Origin: Epiperipatus broadwayi
Taxonomy: Eukaryota; Onychophora; Udeonychophora; Euonychophora; Peripatidae
Reading direction: 5' to 3'
Assembly (NCBI GenBank): GCA_028023455.1
Contig: JAQFVV010000014.1
Location: 4,467,336-4,531,335, forward strand
DNA length: 64,000 nucleotides
The position numbers and the translations under genes are program-made. Under the pieces are notes generated by a model. That model saw only the letters and a list, made by a program, of their open reading frames with translations. It was not told the origin of the DNA and ran no database searches. Positions 1-12,135 of the stretch are shown one piece after another (positions within the stretch are counted from its first letter, which is position 1; each line of letters starts with the position of its first letter).

Positions 1-1734
1 TTAAAATTACTAGCCTTAGTTTTTAAAAGACAAATTAAGTAACTCTTGATTAGTTCTTACAGTAGGAAACATTATATGTGAAAAATATTTTATTAAAATA
101 TAAGAAGATTGAGAGTATATGTATTACTTCATAAAACCATGACAGATTTATTTATTATTTTATTAAATATGAAACTATTATTAAACTATGGAATACTTTT
201 AGGTTATGTGAAAATATAAAAACTTGTATGAATTACGAATTGCAATTATCTTAAAGATATTAGGCACACTTCTTCCACAGTATCGATTCCCAGTCTCAAC
301 TGAGATCACAATGTCACAACCATTCGTCTCCCCTTATGGTTTTAATATATATATATATATATATTGCTAAAAGGAGGTTGCCTTGACAACAGTTTGAAAT
401 TCTTGATTATTATCTATATTGGGATTGTCAAAGTGTTGACTGGTTTATGGTTATACATATATTGTATCCTTTCATAAGTAACTACAAATTAAAAAAAACA
501 ATACTAATAATGTTTAGACTAAGGTATGAAATGGAGTTAATGGAATTCAATTTATCACAATAGGATGTATCAATACACTTTCTTCTATTCTTCTAGATAT
601 TTTATTTCCCATTGTTAAAATTGTATTAAAAAATAAAATGAATTTTTTAAAAGCATTATATTTCTTTCCCATTTCTTCTCTCTTTGTTTTTCTTTGTTCT
701 TTTTAAAAAGAAAAGTTGTTTATTAAAGAAAGTGCAATTAAAGATTGATTAATTAAAAGAGAGAAACTAATTTTGGAGGTAGATACTTGAGATTTAAATA
801 AAACATATTTTTTTAAAAAAACAATTGGCTAAAATAATTAATTTAAATCAGACTGTGACTGTCTAGCAGAGTGAATGCAGGGACTTATAGAAAATTGCTA
901 TAGCATAAAGGGATGCTTCATCCAAATAAGTATGGTTTGCCACAAATCAGAAGTTAATTACAATGAGCTATATATTTACCAGTAATAAAAAAATCATAAT
1001 TTCATTAAAAAAACTATGAAATGACCAAATGTACTAATAGTTCCAGCTTCATTAGCATGAATGGCTAATTCACTCTCTACATGTTTCATCTCTACCATCA
1101 TATGCAACTCCATAAAAGAAGAAATTTATAAAATACACTAGTAAAGAAAGAAAATAAATTGATACCAAACATTATTGAAAAATATATTTTTTTTGCTTGG
1201 GGACTTGTATAGAGTTGCTGATTCCCTCAAAATTTCTATCCCAGTGTTTGACTTGTAACCAAATGATAAAAGAAGGATATCACTGCCAAACATCTTAGTG
1301 TGAAGAGCAATGAAAGATAGAATTTACCATTCATGAAAGGCTTGCAAAAAGAAAAAAAAGAACTGATGATTGTACATAAGAAAGATATATATTTTTAATA
1401 ACCAGTCTGAAATTTTAACTGAAACTTAATATGGATCAACAGATCAATAAACTATGAATGAAAAAACTTTTCTAGGATTGTCAGAAACCAATAATATATT
1501 GAAAAATCACCAATTTATGAATGAAAACAAATGTAAGCATTTATATTAATGAAGAAAACCCAGAAAGACTAATTTGATGTAATATCAGATGTGATAGAGT
1601 AATAACATGAAATTATGAACTAATATTTATTTAATTTTGATTACTATCATCTTATTGTATTAGTATATTTTAATATTATTTTATTTTGCTTTACAATTAT
1701 TTAAATATTTGTTTGCATATTTCTGATTAATTGA

Positions 1735-1737
<3 letters not shown>

Positions 1738-1821
<84 letters not shown>
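1738..1821. repeat. (TA)n microsatellite, about 84 bp
   Basis: An uninterrupted TA dinucleotide tract. Shorter (AT)n tracts occur at about 6991-7021, 10899-10915 and 53022-53060. Confidence 0.95.
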
Positions 1822-1823
<2 letters not shown>

Positions 1824-4800
1824 GAATTTTACTTGAATATCAATTTCTTTTATATGCTCCTAATTAAAACATTAATTACTCATGGGAGTGGGCTGGTGAA
1901 AGAAAAATAATAAAATATCTTTTATCTAGTTATTGAAAAATAAAAAATAATGGAAATTATTATAAGCCAGATTAAATGCCTTATCGATGATATTTTATTT
2001 ATTATTCATTATTTACTGGGGAGAATGTTGATCCATTTATATTGTCAGTACTACTTACATAAATTATTGTTGAATTTAAAATTTTAGCTTTTGTTTTAAT
2101 TCCCATTTTTACATTTACTTCATTTCAATAAAGAGATTAAAAATTAAATAGTTAAAATGTGCAATATCATAGATAATTCTAATGTACCTGCAAGTTATTG
2201 CTCAACTCTTGATGGGCTTATTATTACTTAAAGAATAAAGGTTTGAATCTGGATTTCTGGCTATTCCTCATAGAAATTCGGAAGTAGGGCCTTAATGAAT
2301 CTTGGTTAATTGTATCAATTTAAAATAAATAAAAATATCCAGGGATCTCAGATCTTTTTAAAAAATATTCACAATTTATATGTAAATATATGATTATGGG
2401 TGTATATGTTTAAATAAATGATCAGGAAATTTATTGTCAATTGGACAGCATATTAGCAAAAGATTCATAAACTGATAACCCCTTCAGTATGCTCATCATG
2501 AATCCTATGATTGGAAATCATATTTAAATCCTGTAACAATACATATACTCTTTTGACTGTATCATAGCACTAAGATTATATTGTTTTTCTCAGCCTTGTG
2601 CAGCTGGTCATGATTAGCTTTTTAGATTGTGGCTGCAGATTTTTAACTAGTATTAAAAATGGAATACCCATTTATTAAAATATTTATCAAATTTATATAA
2701 TATTTATTATTTTACCAAATTATATTTAGTACAGACAAAAGTAGAGAATTCAAGGGCTAAATGGTTTTGAATTAACTCCAAGGGAAATTTTGACAATTGA
2801 ATGAAATTGTTATGCTCAGCCTGTTAAATTTTATACCCAAATGGATTAATACAATTATTATTATTAACAATTATACTCCTGTGTTTAAAGTAAACATAGC
2901 TAAAATAATCCAATGACTAACCACTCGAGAGAAAATGCAATATTTCAGCACCTGGAGACATTTGAAGTTCAATCCAGAAATTTTTAGCCTGTAAGCCAAT
3001 TAATCTGTCACTGTGTTAAACCGCTAAATCAAATATTGATGTAAAATAATATTCTCACAAAAAAGGTGGTACAATATTAGTCTAAAATAATATTTGCATT
3101 AAAAAAGTGGTAGAGAAAACACAAACCTAAATTTATAAGAAGCATAGCTTGCCTTACTATGATTACAAATAGTACAAAAAATTTCCAATAATTTAATCTT
3201 TTAATTGTGGAACTTAATATATAACTCTACATATGGATAAACCTATAAATATAAGGCATATTTGACTCATAAGTTTCTTAGTATCAACACATGCACGCAC
3301 TTAATATGGGATAAATGTATCCACTACACTTTTCTATAAAAGTAACTATAATGAATGGTCATTTTTAGGTTCGAATCCCAATTCAATAAAACTATGATTT
3401 CTATAGGGATGATTTGGTTTGAATCCAATCTCTTATTAAAACAAAGTGGAATGAATGTTCCCCGTTAGATATAGATATATGTAAACTATTTGATAGTGAA
3501 CAAACAACTGCATATATATATATATGCCTACTTAAAATTTAATTCTCAGAAATCAAATAGTTATTAACCATTAACAAATTATCTGGTGAATACAATTAAA
3601 TCATTAACTTAAAGCTATTAATAATTTTTCATTCTAATTATTTGACAGTAGGATGATTTATGCATGGATACATTACATTTAAAATAAATATTACATTTTC
3701 CCTTATTATCATTATTTATTTTAAACTGACAATTTCTACAAATAATATTGGGTTAATATGTATTAATAGAAAAGTCCTTTACAAGAGTTAACATAATATA
3801 TATGTATATATAATACAAAGTAAATCTTTTTTTTTTACTTCAGCTACATTAAAATGCAACTAATTTTAATTAATTTATTTATTTTAAACTGTTGCAATTT
3901 GTTTTAAACATTTCTTATGATAAAATATAGTATATTAATATTAAATATAAACTTAAAATAGTTCAGATAAAGTATAAATAATCCTTTTAAACGTAAAACT
4001 TTCAAAGCAAGATAACTGTAGTTTGTTTTCTTCCCAATGGGAAGTATTAAACAATTTGAATGTGGTCATAATATACTTTAACTATCTAAGCTTCGCAATT
4101 TGAAATAAGTATTGCTTCTTCGTTTTAACCCAATTTAATCAAACATAGTGTATCAAGTTTTTTACATGTCCAGGTCAGATTAGCAGAGAATGATTTTTTC
4201 TCATTTTATTGAAATAAGCATAATGGATATCCAATATGTTTTAAACAAAGTGTGAATCCAGTATGAATGCAATAAAAAAAATTGTTGTTTTTTTTTTTAT
4301 AATTTTTTTAAAAATTAATTAATTTGCATACACTTTAATTGCCTGAACTTTTTTTTTAATCTCTTACTTAATTGCATTATTTGGCAAGAGAGTTTTAAAT
4401 ATATTTTTAAATTTTTTTAAAATCTTTCACCCATGTGGGAAATGAAATGGCTCACACTGAAATGAATACGACATTATTCGATTTTTTGAGCCGCATTTAA
4501 AAATAGACATTCAAACTTTACTTTTTAATTTATTTGCTAAATAAAATCTATTTATTTAATGTTTTTATAATTATATATTTCAAAATTGAAATAGAGAATA
4601 TATATATCAAAGCATTTTCTTAAAAAATAATAAAAAAAAAGTTTATTTGCTAATGATTGCTCGCAAAAAAAAAAAGTAATTCCCACTTATAATAACAAAA
4701 ATTAATAACATGTAAATTTTTCATTTTTTTTGCTTCATCTCTTTATAAAAAATTTAACTGGATATAAATAAAATATAGATATACCAAATGAGAACATTAA

Positions 4801-5175
4801 CCATGATAAGTGTTGTCAGAACAAGACTTTCTTATAGAAAATAATTTCTCATTTCTTTTAAAAATATTATATCTACTAAAAAAATTTGCTTTATAAGATA
4901 TCTTTATCTTTGATTAAATAAAATAAAATTTAATTATATTGAAATAGAAATATGATATAGCTAATTTCTGATAAACTAATTTCAATTTTGTTAATTTAAA
5001 AATAATGTTTATAATTTATATCATTATGATTTTCATGCAATAATCATTAATACTTTTATGCAATTTTAATGTAAAATTATAGATAGTAAGATAGCTAAGT
5101 CATATTTCTGATCTTGTTTGGTTAATTCTGTTTTGAATAATAAAACTGCTTGATTTAATTACAACATAAACTCTA

Positions 5176-5197
5176 TTTTTTTTTGGGGGGGGGGGGG
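5176..5197. repeat. Adjacent homopolymers T9-G13
   Basis: Nine T are followed directly by thirteen G. A G run this long is striking in such AT-rich DNA and is also a place where base-calling length errors are likely. Confidence 0.9.
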
Positions 5198-5333
5198 ATT
5201 ATATATATAATACTGTTGCTTTCTTTAAAAGAATAGCTGCTTGATTTGCAGTATAAAAACTGTATTAAACCTTCTTCATAAAACATTACCATCTAACACA
5301 AACCATTGTAACCAATAGATGTTAGAAAATAAG

Positions 5334-5518
5334 TGCATCAAAATCCTTAACTAGGATCTACTCATCCAAAATCCTCAAACTACTTTTTGGCTTATAGATT
5401 TCATCAGTAAAAAACTTTGGATCAGAGAGCATTGCACCTAGATCTTCTGGATCTAATGCAATTTGCAGCAGCCATCTTTTGCCTTTTCAGTTAATTATAA
5501 AGCTATGAACCTAAACTG
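5334..5518. repeat. Dispersed repeat, partial copy related to 5781-5964
   Basis: The stretch begins GCATCAAAATCC and continues through 'actcatccaaaat', 'ttggcttata', 'ttggatcagagag' and 'ccttttcagttaatt'. The same blocks return in the same order at 5781-5964, inside the larger foldback element. It appears to be a diverged partial copy of that family without its inverted partner. Confidence 0.65.
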
Positions 5519-5649
5519 AAAATGCAATAACGTTTTTGATTCAAGATAATTCACTTGTGTACTCATATAAATCTGAACCCAATTCAATATGTATATATTT
5601 TAGTGTTTTTAATAATCATAGTCACCAATATCCTTTGGCTAAGATTGGT

Positions 5650-6195
5650 ATTAAATGACTATAACATCACATGATCACCATTTTTTATGCTTATAGAATC
5701 TGTTAATACAGTAGCAATTTTATTTATACAATACTATCACCTAATGGAAGTCAAAATAATCAATGGATGCTGGAAGGTTAGGGCATCAAAATCCCTATCT
5801 AGTGCCTATTTATCCAATATTCACAGACTAGTTTCTAGCTTATGGCTTTTGTCAGCAAGAGTATTTGATCTGAGAACACTGCATCAAGATCTCTGGATAT
5901 AATGCATTCCTCAAGTTGCTATCCTATACCTTTTCAGTTAATTGTAAATCTATGAGCCCAAACATTTGAAGGCCTTAGATGCACAAATTTTTGATATATT
6001 GTTTTTGAATCCAAGGCTCCTCATTGTAAAAACCATAAACTCAAAACTAATCTGAGATTATTGGATGAGTAGACACTAGATAGTGATTTTGATACACTAG
6101 CATTTAAGTTGTAATTTGTAGAAAAAAATGTTTCTGTGTTAACAGATTTTGTAAGCATTAGAAATAGTGATTATGTAATGTTATAGTGATTTGAA
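5650..6195. mobile_element. Foldback (MITE-like) element, diverged copy
   Basis: Outer inverted arms are visible: 'aacatcacatgatcacc' near 5665 pairs with 'agtgattatgtaatgtt' near 6168. 'tctgttaataca' near 5700 pairs with 'tgttaacag' near 6138. Inside, 'ccctatctagtgcc' near 5790 pairs with 'agacactagatagtg' near 6070. The same arms occur at 7790-8123 and 20987-21245, so this is one family. No coding capacity is seen. Boundaries are approximate and no target duplication was resolved. Confidence 0.6.
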
Positions 6196-6924
6196 ATATT
6201 TATAATTGTATATTTTTCTAAATTTTTTTTTTTTAAAAAATTCTGTTAGAAAGTGTTTCTACATTGAAAAAAAAAATCATTTTCATTTTTTAAACATTTT
6301 ACTAAATGTTTAGCATATATTGTGCGAGATTGGCTGTTATTCCCCATAAAACACTTTACTTGTCCATTGATAGAATCAATAGTACAAATGTTCAATGGAT
6401 AAAAAATTATGATATTTTATTCATAACCTACAAAAATTTTTAATACAAAAATTACAGTTGAATTTTTTTTTTTTTTACAAAAAACAAAAACAAAGGGTAA
6501 GATATGGATTAGTGTGTACTCTTTCACAAGTGATGAAGGCTGCATCAACATTTTCTTTCTCATCTGACTAATCTAGATCTAAATTAAATATTTTAATCTT
6601 TATATTAGAGATATGTAGATCCTATTTATTAACCATTAAATGGATAATTAACTATGTAGTTGCTACCTTGAAAAAAATATTTTTAACTTATTTAGAAATC
6701 TTTATTACCATGATAAATTTTCAAAGACTAACAGGAATTTGATTATTGAATCATGATCACATAATTAATACATTAACTATGGGAACCTTATAAAAAGAAT
6801 ATTCATTTTAAAAGTTGATATAGAATTTGTTATGCCAATATCAAATTAAAATTTTAATTTAACATATATTTTTAAATCTTATGTTCTGAAAACTAAATTA
6901 AATAAATAAAAAGTATATAAAGAA

Positions 6925-6956
6925 ACAGTTCAATATATATATATATATTGAACTGT
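6925..6956. repeat. Perfect 32-bp palindrome
   Basis: ACAGTTCAA, an (AT)n core and TTGAACTGT form a perfect palindrome. A weaker outer pairing (AAAGAAAC with GTTTCTTT) extends the hairpin. It may be a small foldback relic or slippage-derived; no function is implied. Confidence 0.85.
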
Positions 6957-6991
6957 ATATATTGATATGTTTCTTTATATTGTCTTTTATA

Positions 6992-7023
<32 letters not shown>

Positions 7024-7098
7024 TTAAAGACAAATGAAGAAAATCCAGTTATTTTTGTCACTTTCATTAAAATCTAATCAGTAGATAAACTAAATTAC

Positions 7099-7245
7099 CT
7101 CATTTAGATCTGGAGCATTCCTCTTTAGTTCACCAGCCATCACTAAAACAGATTTAAGAGCTCGAAGACCAAAGTCATAGTGGTGCTGTTTTGAAAGCTG
7201 TTCACTTGCTAATTTATATAAAACAGTCATTTTTTTGGCCAACAT
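7099..7245 (-). CDS. DNAH10: Dynein axonemal heavy chain 10-like, internal exon (end of AAA1)
   Basis: A 147-bp internal exon on the minus strand encodes 49 residues starting [20 protein letters not shown], followed by [20 protein letters not shown] and ending PDLNE. This is the C-terminal part of the first AAA+ ATPase module of an axonemal dynein heavy chain; the GLRALKSVL stretch carries the conserved sensor-2 type arginine region. A CTAG acceptor lies directly upstream (7246-7247 = AG) and a GTAATT donor follows (7098-7097 = GT). Both boundaries are phase 0. It joins the exon at 20348-20536 in frame, giving ...FLKAK-MLAKK..., which matches the order in animal DNAH10. DNAH10 is an inner-arm (I1/f type) motor of cilia and flagella. 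The paralogue assignment rests on remembered family sequences; that it is axonemal dynein is close to certain. Confidence 0.88.
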
Positions 7246-7789
7246 CTAGAATTAAAAAAAAACTATATATTACACTTAAAAAAATGTAATACCTTATCAA
7301 AATAGAATTTTCTATACGTAAACAAAAATACAATAAAGTTTGCTTTATTTTCATTTCTAAACAAAAATCACAATGTTCATTTATCACTAATGTATAACCT
7401 CATAAGATAACCATAACATTAGTGCCCAATGCCACCAATAATTAAAGGTAGCATCATAATGCAATTATATTTTTATTTTTATGGTCAGCATATTGACTGT
7501 TTAAATTAATCTGGGTCTTCAATAGCTAACTTGTGATTGAAAATATTACAAGGTTTACCTAGCCTATATTAGAATCCTAGGTCATGGGTAAGGTAAATGG
7601 ATACCCAAATCATTATGGCATAAGGCCTTTATTTAATTATAAAGATATGAGTGAAACAACAAACAGATATCATTGATATGATTTTAAAAAATTGAAACTA
7701 AATGGAACTTGGCTAGACATATAGTTAGAAAAGATAATAATACATGGACAGCTGATGTCAAATTGGATCACCATAGATTGTAAAAGATT

Positions 7790-8123
7790 AAGCATCACAT
7801 GATCACTATTTCTTATACTAGCACATAATTGTTTATAAACAAGACAAAACTCTCTATACAGTAGTGCCACCCTGTGCCAACCAGAGTAATCAGTGGATAC
7901 CAGAAGGCTTTTGCATAAAATCCCTATCTAATGCCTACTCATCTAATATCCCCAGACTAGTTTCTCAGATCCAAAGCTCCTTACTGACGAAGGCCACAAG
8001 CCAGAAACTAGTCTGTGGATATTGGATGAGTAGGCATTATATAGGGATTTTATGCACAAGCCTTCTGGCATTCATTGATTACTCTAGTTGGCACAGGGTG
8101 GCACTACTGTATAGAGAGTTTTG
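7790..8123. mobile_element. Foldback (MITE-like) element with near-perfect palindrome
   Basis: From 7845 (CAAAACTCTCTATACAGTAG) to 8123 (CTACTGTATAGAGAGTTTTG) the sequence folds on itself almost completely, with arms of about 130 bp around an interrupted centre near 7980. Outside the left arm, 'gcatcacatgatcac' and 'tactagcacataattg' at 7792-7830 match in inverse the right flank of the copy at 20987. The family is therefore longer than this palindrome, and this copy seems to lack its right outer arm. The open frame at 7864-8166 is a by-product of the palindrome. No transposase is present. Confidence 0.8.
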
Positions 8124-10898
8124 CCTTGATTTTAAAAGATCTAAAATGAAAACTTATATGAGATAGATAGATGAAATAAAAAACTTTGTTGGTGATAAGT
8201 GGATAAGAGAAGTTATGGATCAGAGAAGTCAGAATAAACTTGGATAGATTTTTACTATATAGTGGATTGAAAGTAATTAAAAATGATGATGATCAATGAT
8301 AATATATTTGTAAGCATAAAATCGTCTTTAGCAATTGATACATTCTTACAATTTAATCCATTCATCTATTTTTTGAGTAAAAATACATAAATACTGACGG
8401 TAAGATCGTTATTCCTTGAAAACCTTTCATGGCTTCAAAAAAATAGCGCATGACCATAAACTATTTATAATCAATGATTTTCATTACTACTGAAGTTACT
8501 AAAACAGTTTTCAGAAAGTAATGATACAATTCAATACATTTTTACTTTAATTATATGCATTAATAAGAGTTCAGTTAGTAAGTCAATACATCTATGTAGA
8601 TAAAAATTGTTATTTATAAACATTTTTTTTTTATATACAGATAAACTTAGGACATAATCATTTTTATTGATGTGAAGTAGAGCGACAATCAAAGTTATAA
8701 ATATAGACTATACTTAATTTTTTTTTTATAAAAATAGTAATCTTGAATATTAAAATTTTTAATTGACGCTCCCCTCCCGTCTTTTTGCATACGGGGGTTA
8801 AAAAAGAAAAAAAAGAAAAAAAAAAGAATAATGACAATAATACTCAATATATACAAAAATAGACTGGGTACAAAAAAGTTATCTATTTTGTTTTATATCA
8901 TTTAAAAACTGATCAAAGCTATTTTTAACGTAATATTATTAGTTTTAAAAATAAATACACATTGATAATCAGCAATGTGAGAAAATCTTTCCCTCTCCAT
9001 TTTACAGTATGATTAATAGGTTTATCATTTGCAATGTGTCAGGACTTTTTAAGTTATTAGTAATTTTAAAGTTAGATAGTTTATATATAAAAAAAATGAC
9101 AGTGAAAGAGAAACGTTATGGCTAATATCATAAACACAGTTGATGATATATTTTAATTTCTAGTCCCAGAATCCCATGTGGTCTCAAAGTGCTTTTAAAT
9201 TACATTACATGGAAATAAGCCTTTAGATTATTATATATATTAAATTAAATGATTCTTATTTTTCTTGCTGATCTCTGTGGGAAAACTTCAGTACATATTC
9301 TCGTTTTTAAAAAATAATTAATGTAGTTACATAAAGATAGATTGAAATAAAATTACTTTTTATGATGATTTAATATGTTTTTAATTATAAAACAAAACAA
9401 AAAAAACTCCATAAACTTAGGTTTCATGTAAACATAAATAAACAATATCCCAAATTAACAATAAGTACGTATTAAACCAATGATTTTTTTTATTTAAAAA
9501 AACTGAATGTATATATATATCAGTAACAATTGTTTCAGTATTGACAGTAAAGACCACAAACTTAGTAATATTTTAAATAAATATATTATATTTACTTGAA
9601 GTACCAAGCATAATGTCTATAGCAAGATAAAGCTTGTTTTGGTGCAGAACTAGTAATAATAATAATATTTCTATACTACAAGTTTTGTAACTTTATGTGA
9701 TTTAGTGTTAATAAAAAAACTTACATAATTTAGCCAACAGGTAGAATGGCAGATTTTAGACCTAAAGGTTCATGAATAGCAACATATTTTCGTTGTTTTA
9801 AAACTCAAAATTTTATGAACTCCTGCGCCGTAAAGCATTTGATTATATATGTAATGTAAAAAAAAATAAAGATATTTACTTCAGCACATTTATCCTTTTC
9901 AAAGAAAATGAAACACGTATGAAACGTTAATGTGAACATTATTGTGATTTACAAGTATCAAGCCATGTCTTACCATCCATAGCTCTATACTCATTAGATA
10001 AATATATTCATGATTATTTAAATATCTCATTTTATTATTGTAATGCATTTTTATATTAATAAAGACACATTGTATTAATATAGATGCTTTTTAATAATAC
10101 ATATTACTTTTTACTAAGATATTTAAAAGTATTTTTTAACATTATGACTAAATGCTACATACAAATGAATCACAAATATATCTTTAGACAGCATGTATGC
10201 ATGATACATAACATTATTTTCTCTTCCATAAAAACATAATTATCCACAGGTAATTAAAAAATAATGTGGGCAAAATTCAAATTTTTACAGTGATTTGATA
10301 ATGTAATAATCATTTGCTTTTGGTGAATGTGTTTCGGTGTGGTGATAAGTTTACGTCATCTATGTCTAGCAGTTGTCATTGCTGACTTAAAAGTAGATAA
10401 GAGATATAATTAATTCAATAATATCAATATTTGGATTGGTGATCATTTTTTCTGGAATATTCATTTCACTGTGTCTTCCAATTTTCTGATATCTCACAAT
10501 ATATTTGTGTAAAATTTGATTTTTTTCATTCTTTATATAATGTGATAAGAGGCCACTTATTTCAGTAATTCCAAGTAGCACCATTTGAATTTTTTAATCT
10601 ATAATGTCTTATGTATATATGCTCATTGATCTCAAAAGTGCATTTAATTGAAGCAACTTTTTATTAATGTTTTTTTTTGTTTATTATGCATAAATCTAGA
10701 TGAATGATTTCTAATAATGATTTAAAATTATGATGCATTAGCAATCACGATGGCCATTTCTTTATAACTGATTTAAGTAGTAAATCAATAGTTTAAAAGA
10801 ATTTTGATAGTGGTAAAATTCAACTCCTTATATTTATAAATTTATTAGAGTTTTTAGTTTTTCCCATCATTCTTTTAGCTTGTTTAGTAGTCAGGTGA

Positions 10899-10962
10899 TA
10901 TATATATATATATGCTAAATATAGTTGTTTATATATATATATATATGCTAAATATAGTTGTT
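10899..10962 (+). repeat. Two-copy tandem repeat, unit about 32 bp
   Basis: An (AT)n run followed by GCTAAATATAGTTGTTT is repeated twice head to tail. Slipped-strand duplication is the likely origin. Confidence 0.8.
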
Positions 10963-12044
10963 TAATATGAAAACTTTCATTTCTGCAAAAGTGAAAACAA
11001 TATCAATATCTGACATTGGAAAACATGGTTGAAAAATAATTTACATATTTAAACATTTATTTTTATGGAAGGTTTATGACGTTAAGACTTAACAATAATA
11101 AAGATTTGATTTTGGAATCATTTGTGAAGTTAAGGTGTAGTTTCTCCTGAAATTTTCCCACGTCCAAACAAGAATGTAGCTGTATCTTTAGAAAGTTTTT
11201 TTATTACTTGTTGTTATATCTATTAATTAGTTCCTATTAGACTATCATGTGAATGCTTCTAACAGTTTCATTTTTGTGATATCTGAATAAATAAACATTC
11301 TATTTCACTATAGTAGGATATATTTGCAGATTTAATTAGAATAATTTCAAATGTACTTCAGATAACATCATAAATGGCTCTATGATACTTATAATTGTAA
11401 AATGATCATGTGACTTCCATATTCAGTCATTCAATAATTTCCAATGTACTTCAGTAAGACTGGCTCTAATATTTGCAGGTTTATGACTGTGACTAATCTA
11501 TCATATTTGATTCCTTTTTTTATTTGATGATTTCCCAAGATTGACAAAGCAATTATTAAATCTAATATTCTTATTGATAATTTTGTAATGTATTTTTCAT
11601 GATACCAAAGACATATCATATAGCTGTAGATGTCTTTTACTGACATATTTCTCTGCATATCATAATATTATCAGTAAATGATATATTTTATTGATGTGTA
11701 CATATCTCATGGAATATTGCATGTAATGTAAATATAAAGAAATAGCTAATAAATTTATCTGATTGATGTTTATTATCAAATAATGAATTATTATTCCTAG
11801 TATAGAAGTATTTACTGCACTAATTTGCTATCTAAATAATTTAAACTTAAGCTAGATATTATAAAAATGGAGAGCTATTCTTGTGTTGGCATACTTTTTA
11901 AGTTGATATTTTGGTGATTTGTTAATTTTCATGATTGTGGGAATGAAATACCTACATTTAGGAAACTATAAACCAAAATATATAATTACTGAACTGATTT
12001 TAGATGCTTGATAAATAAAATAGAGTTAAAAGTGATTGCTGGAT

Positions 12045-12135
12045 ACATATCCACATTCCTTCCATCTTTGAATCCCAAGCCATTGACAAAGGCAAAAGCC
12101 AAAAACTGGTTGGAAGATGGGGATTTAATGCTGAA
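12045..12135. repeat. Relic of the foldback-family core
   Basis: The segment with 'gaatcccaag', 'gacaaaggcaaaagcc' and 'aaaactggttgg' resembles the centre of the 7790-8123 element ('gacgaaggccacaagcc', 'gaaactagtctg'). It is a short, diverged piece without arms. Confidence 0.45.

Larger units (their letters stand above)
1..5325. other. AT-rich non-coding DNA, probably dynein intron
   Basis: No coding region, RNA gene or intact mobile element was recognised here. The stretch is strongly AT-rich with poly-A/poly-T runs, (TA)n and scattered short repeats. It lies downstream, in the minus-strand sense, of the dynein exon at 7099-7245, so it is most simply part of the next intron. The following dynein exon was looked for by eye and not found. 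Confidence 0.5.

Noticed and set aside
3368-3378. GGTTCGAATCC, identical to a tRNA B-box, as a possible tRNA gene or tRNA-derived SINE
   Set aside because: No matching A-box 30-60 bases upstream, no acceptor-stem pairing and no terminal T run. Similar GGTTTGAATC motifs at 2241 and 3417 also lack context.
7864-8166. 100-codon ORF as a possible small gene
   Set aside because: It lies entirely within a near-perfect palindrome of a foldback element and reflects its sequence symmetry.
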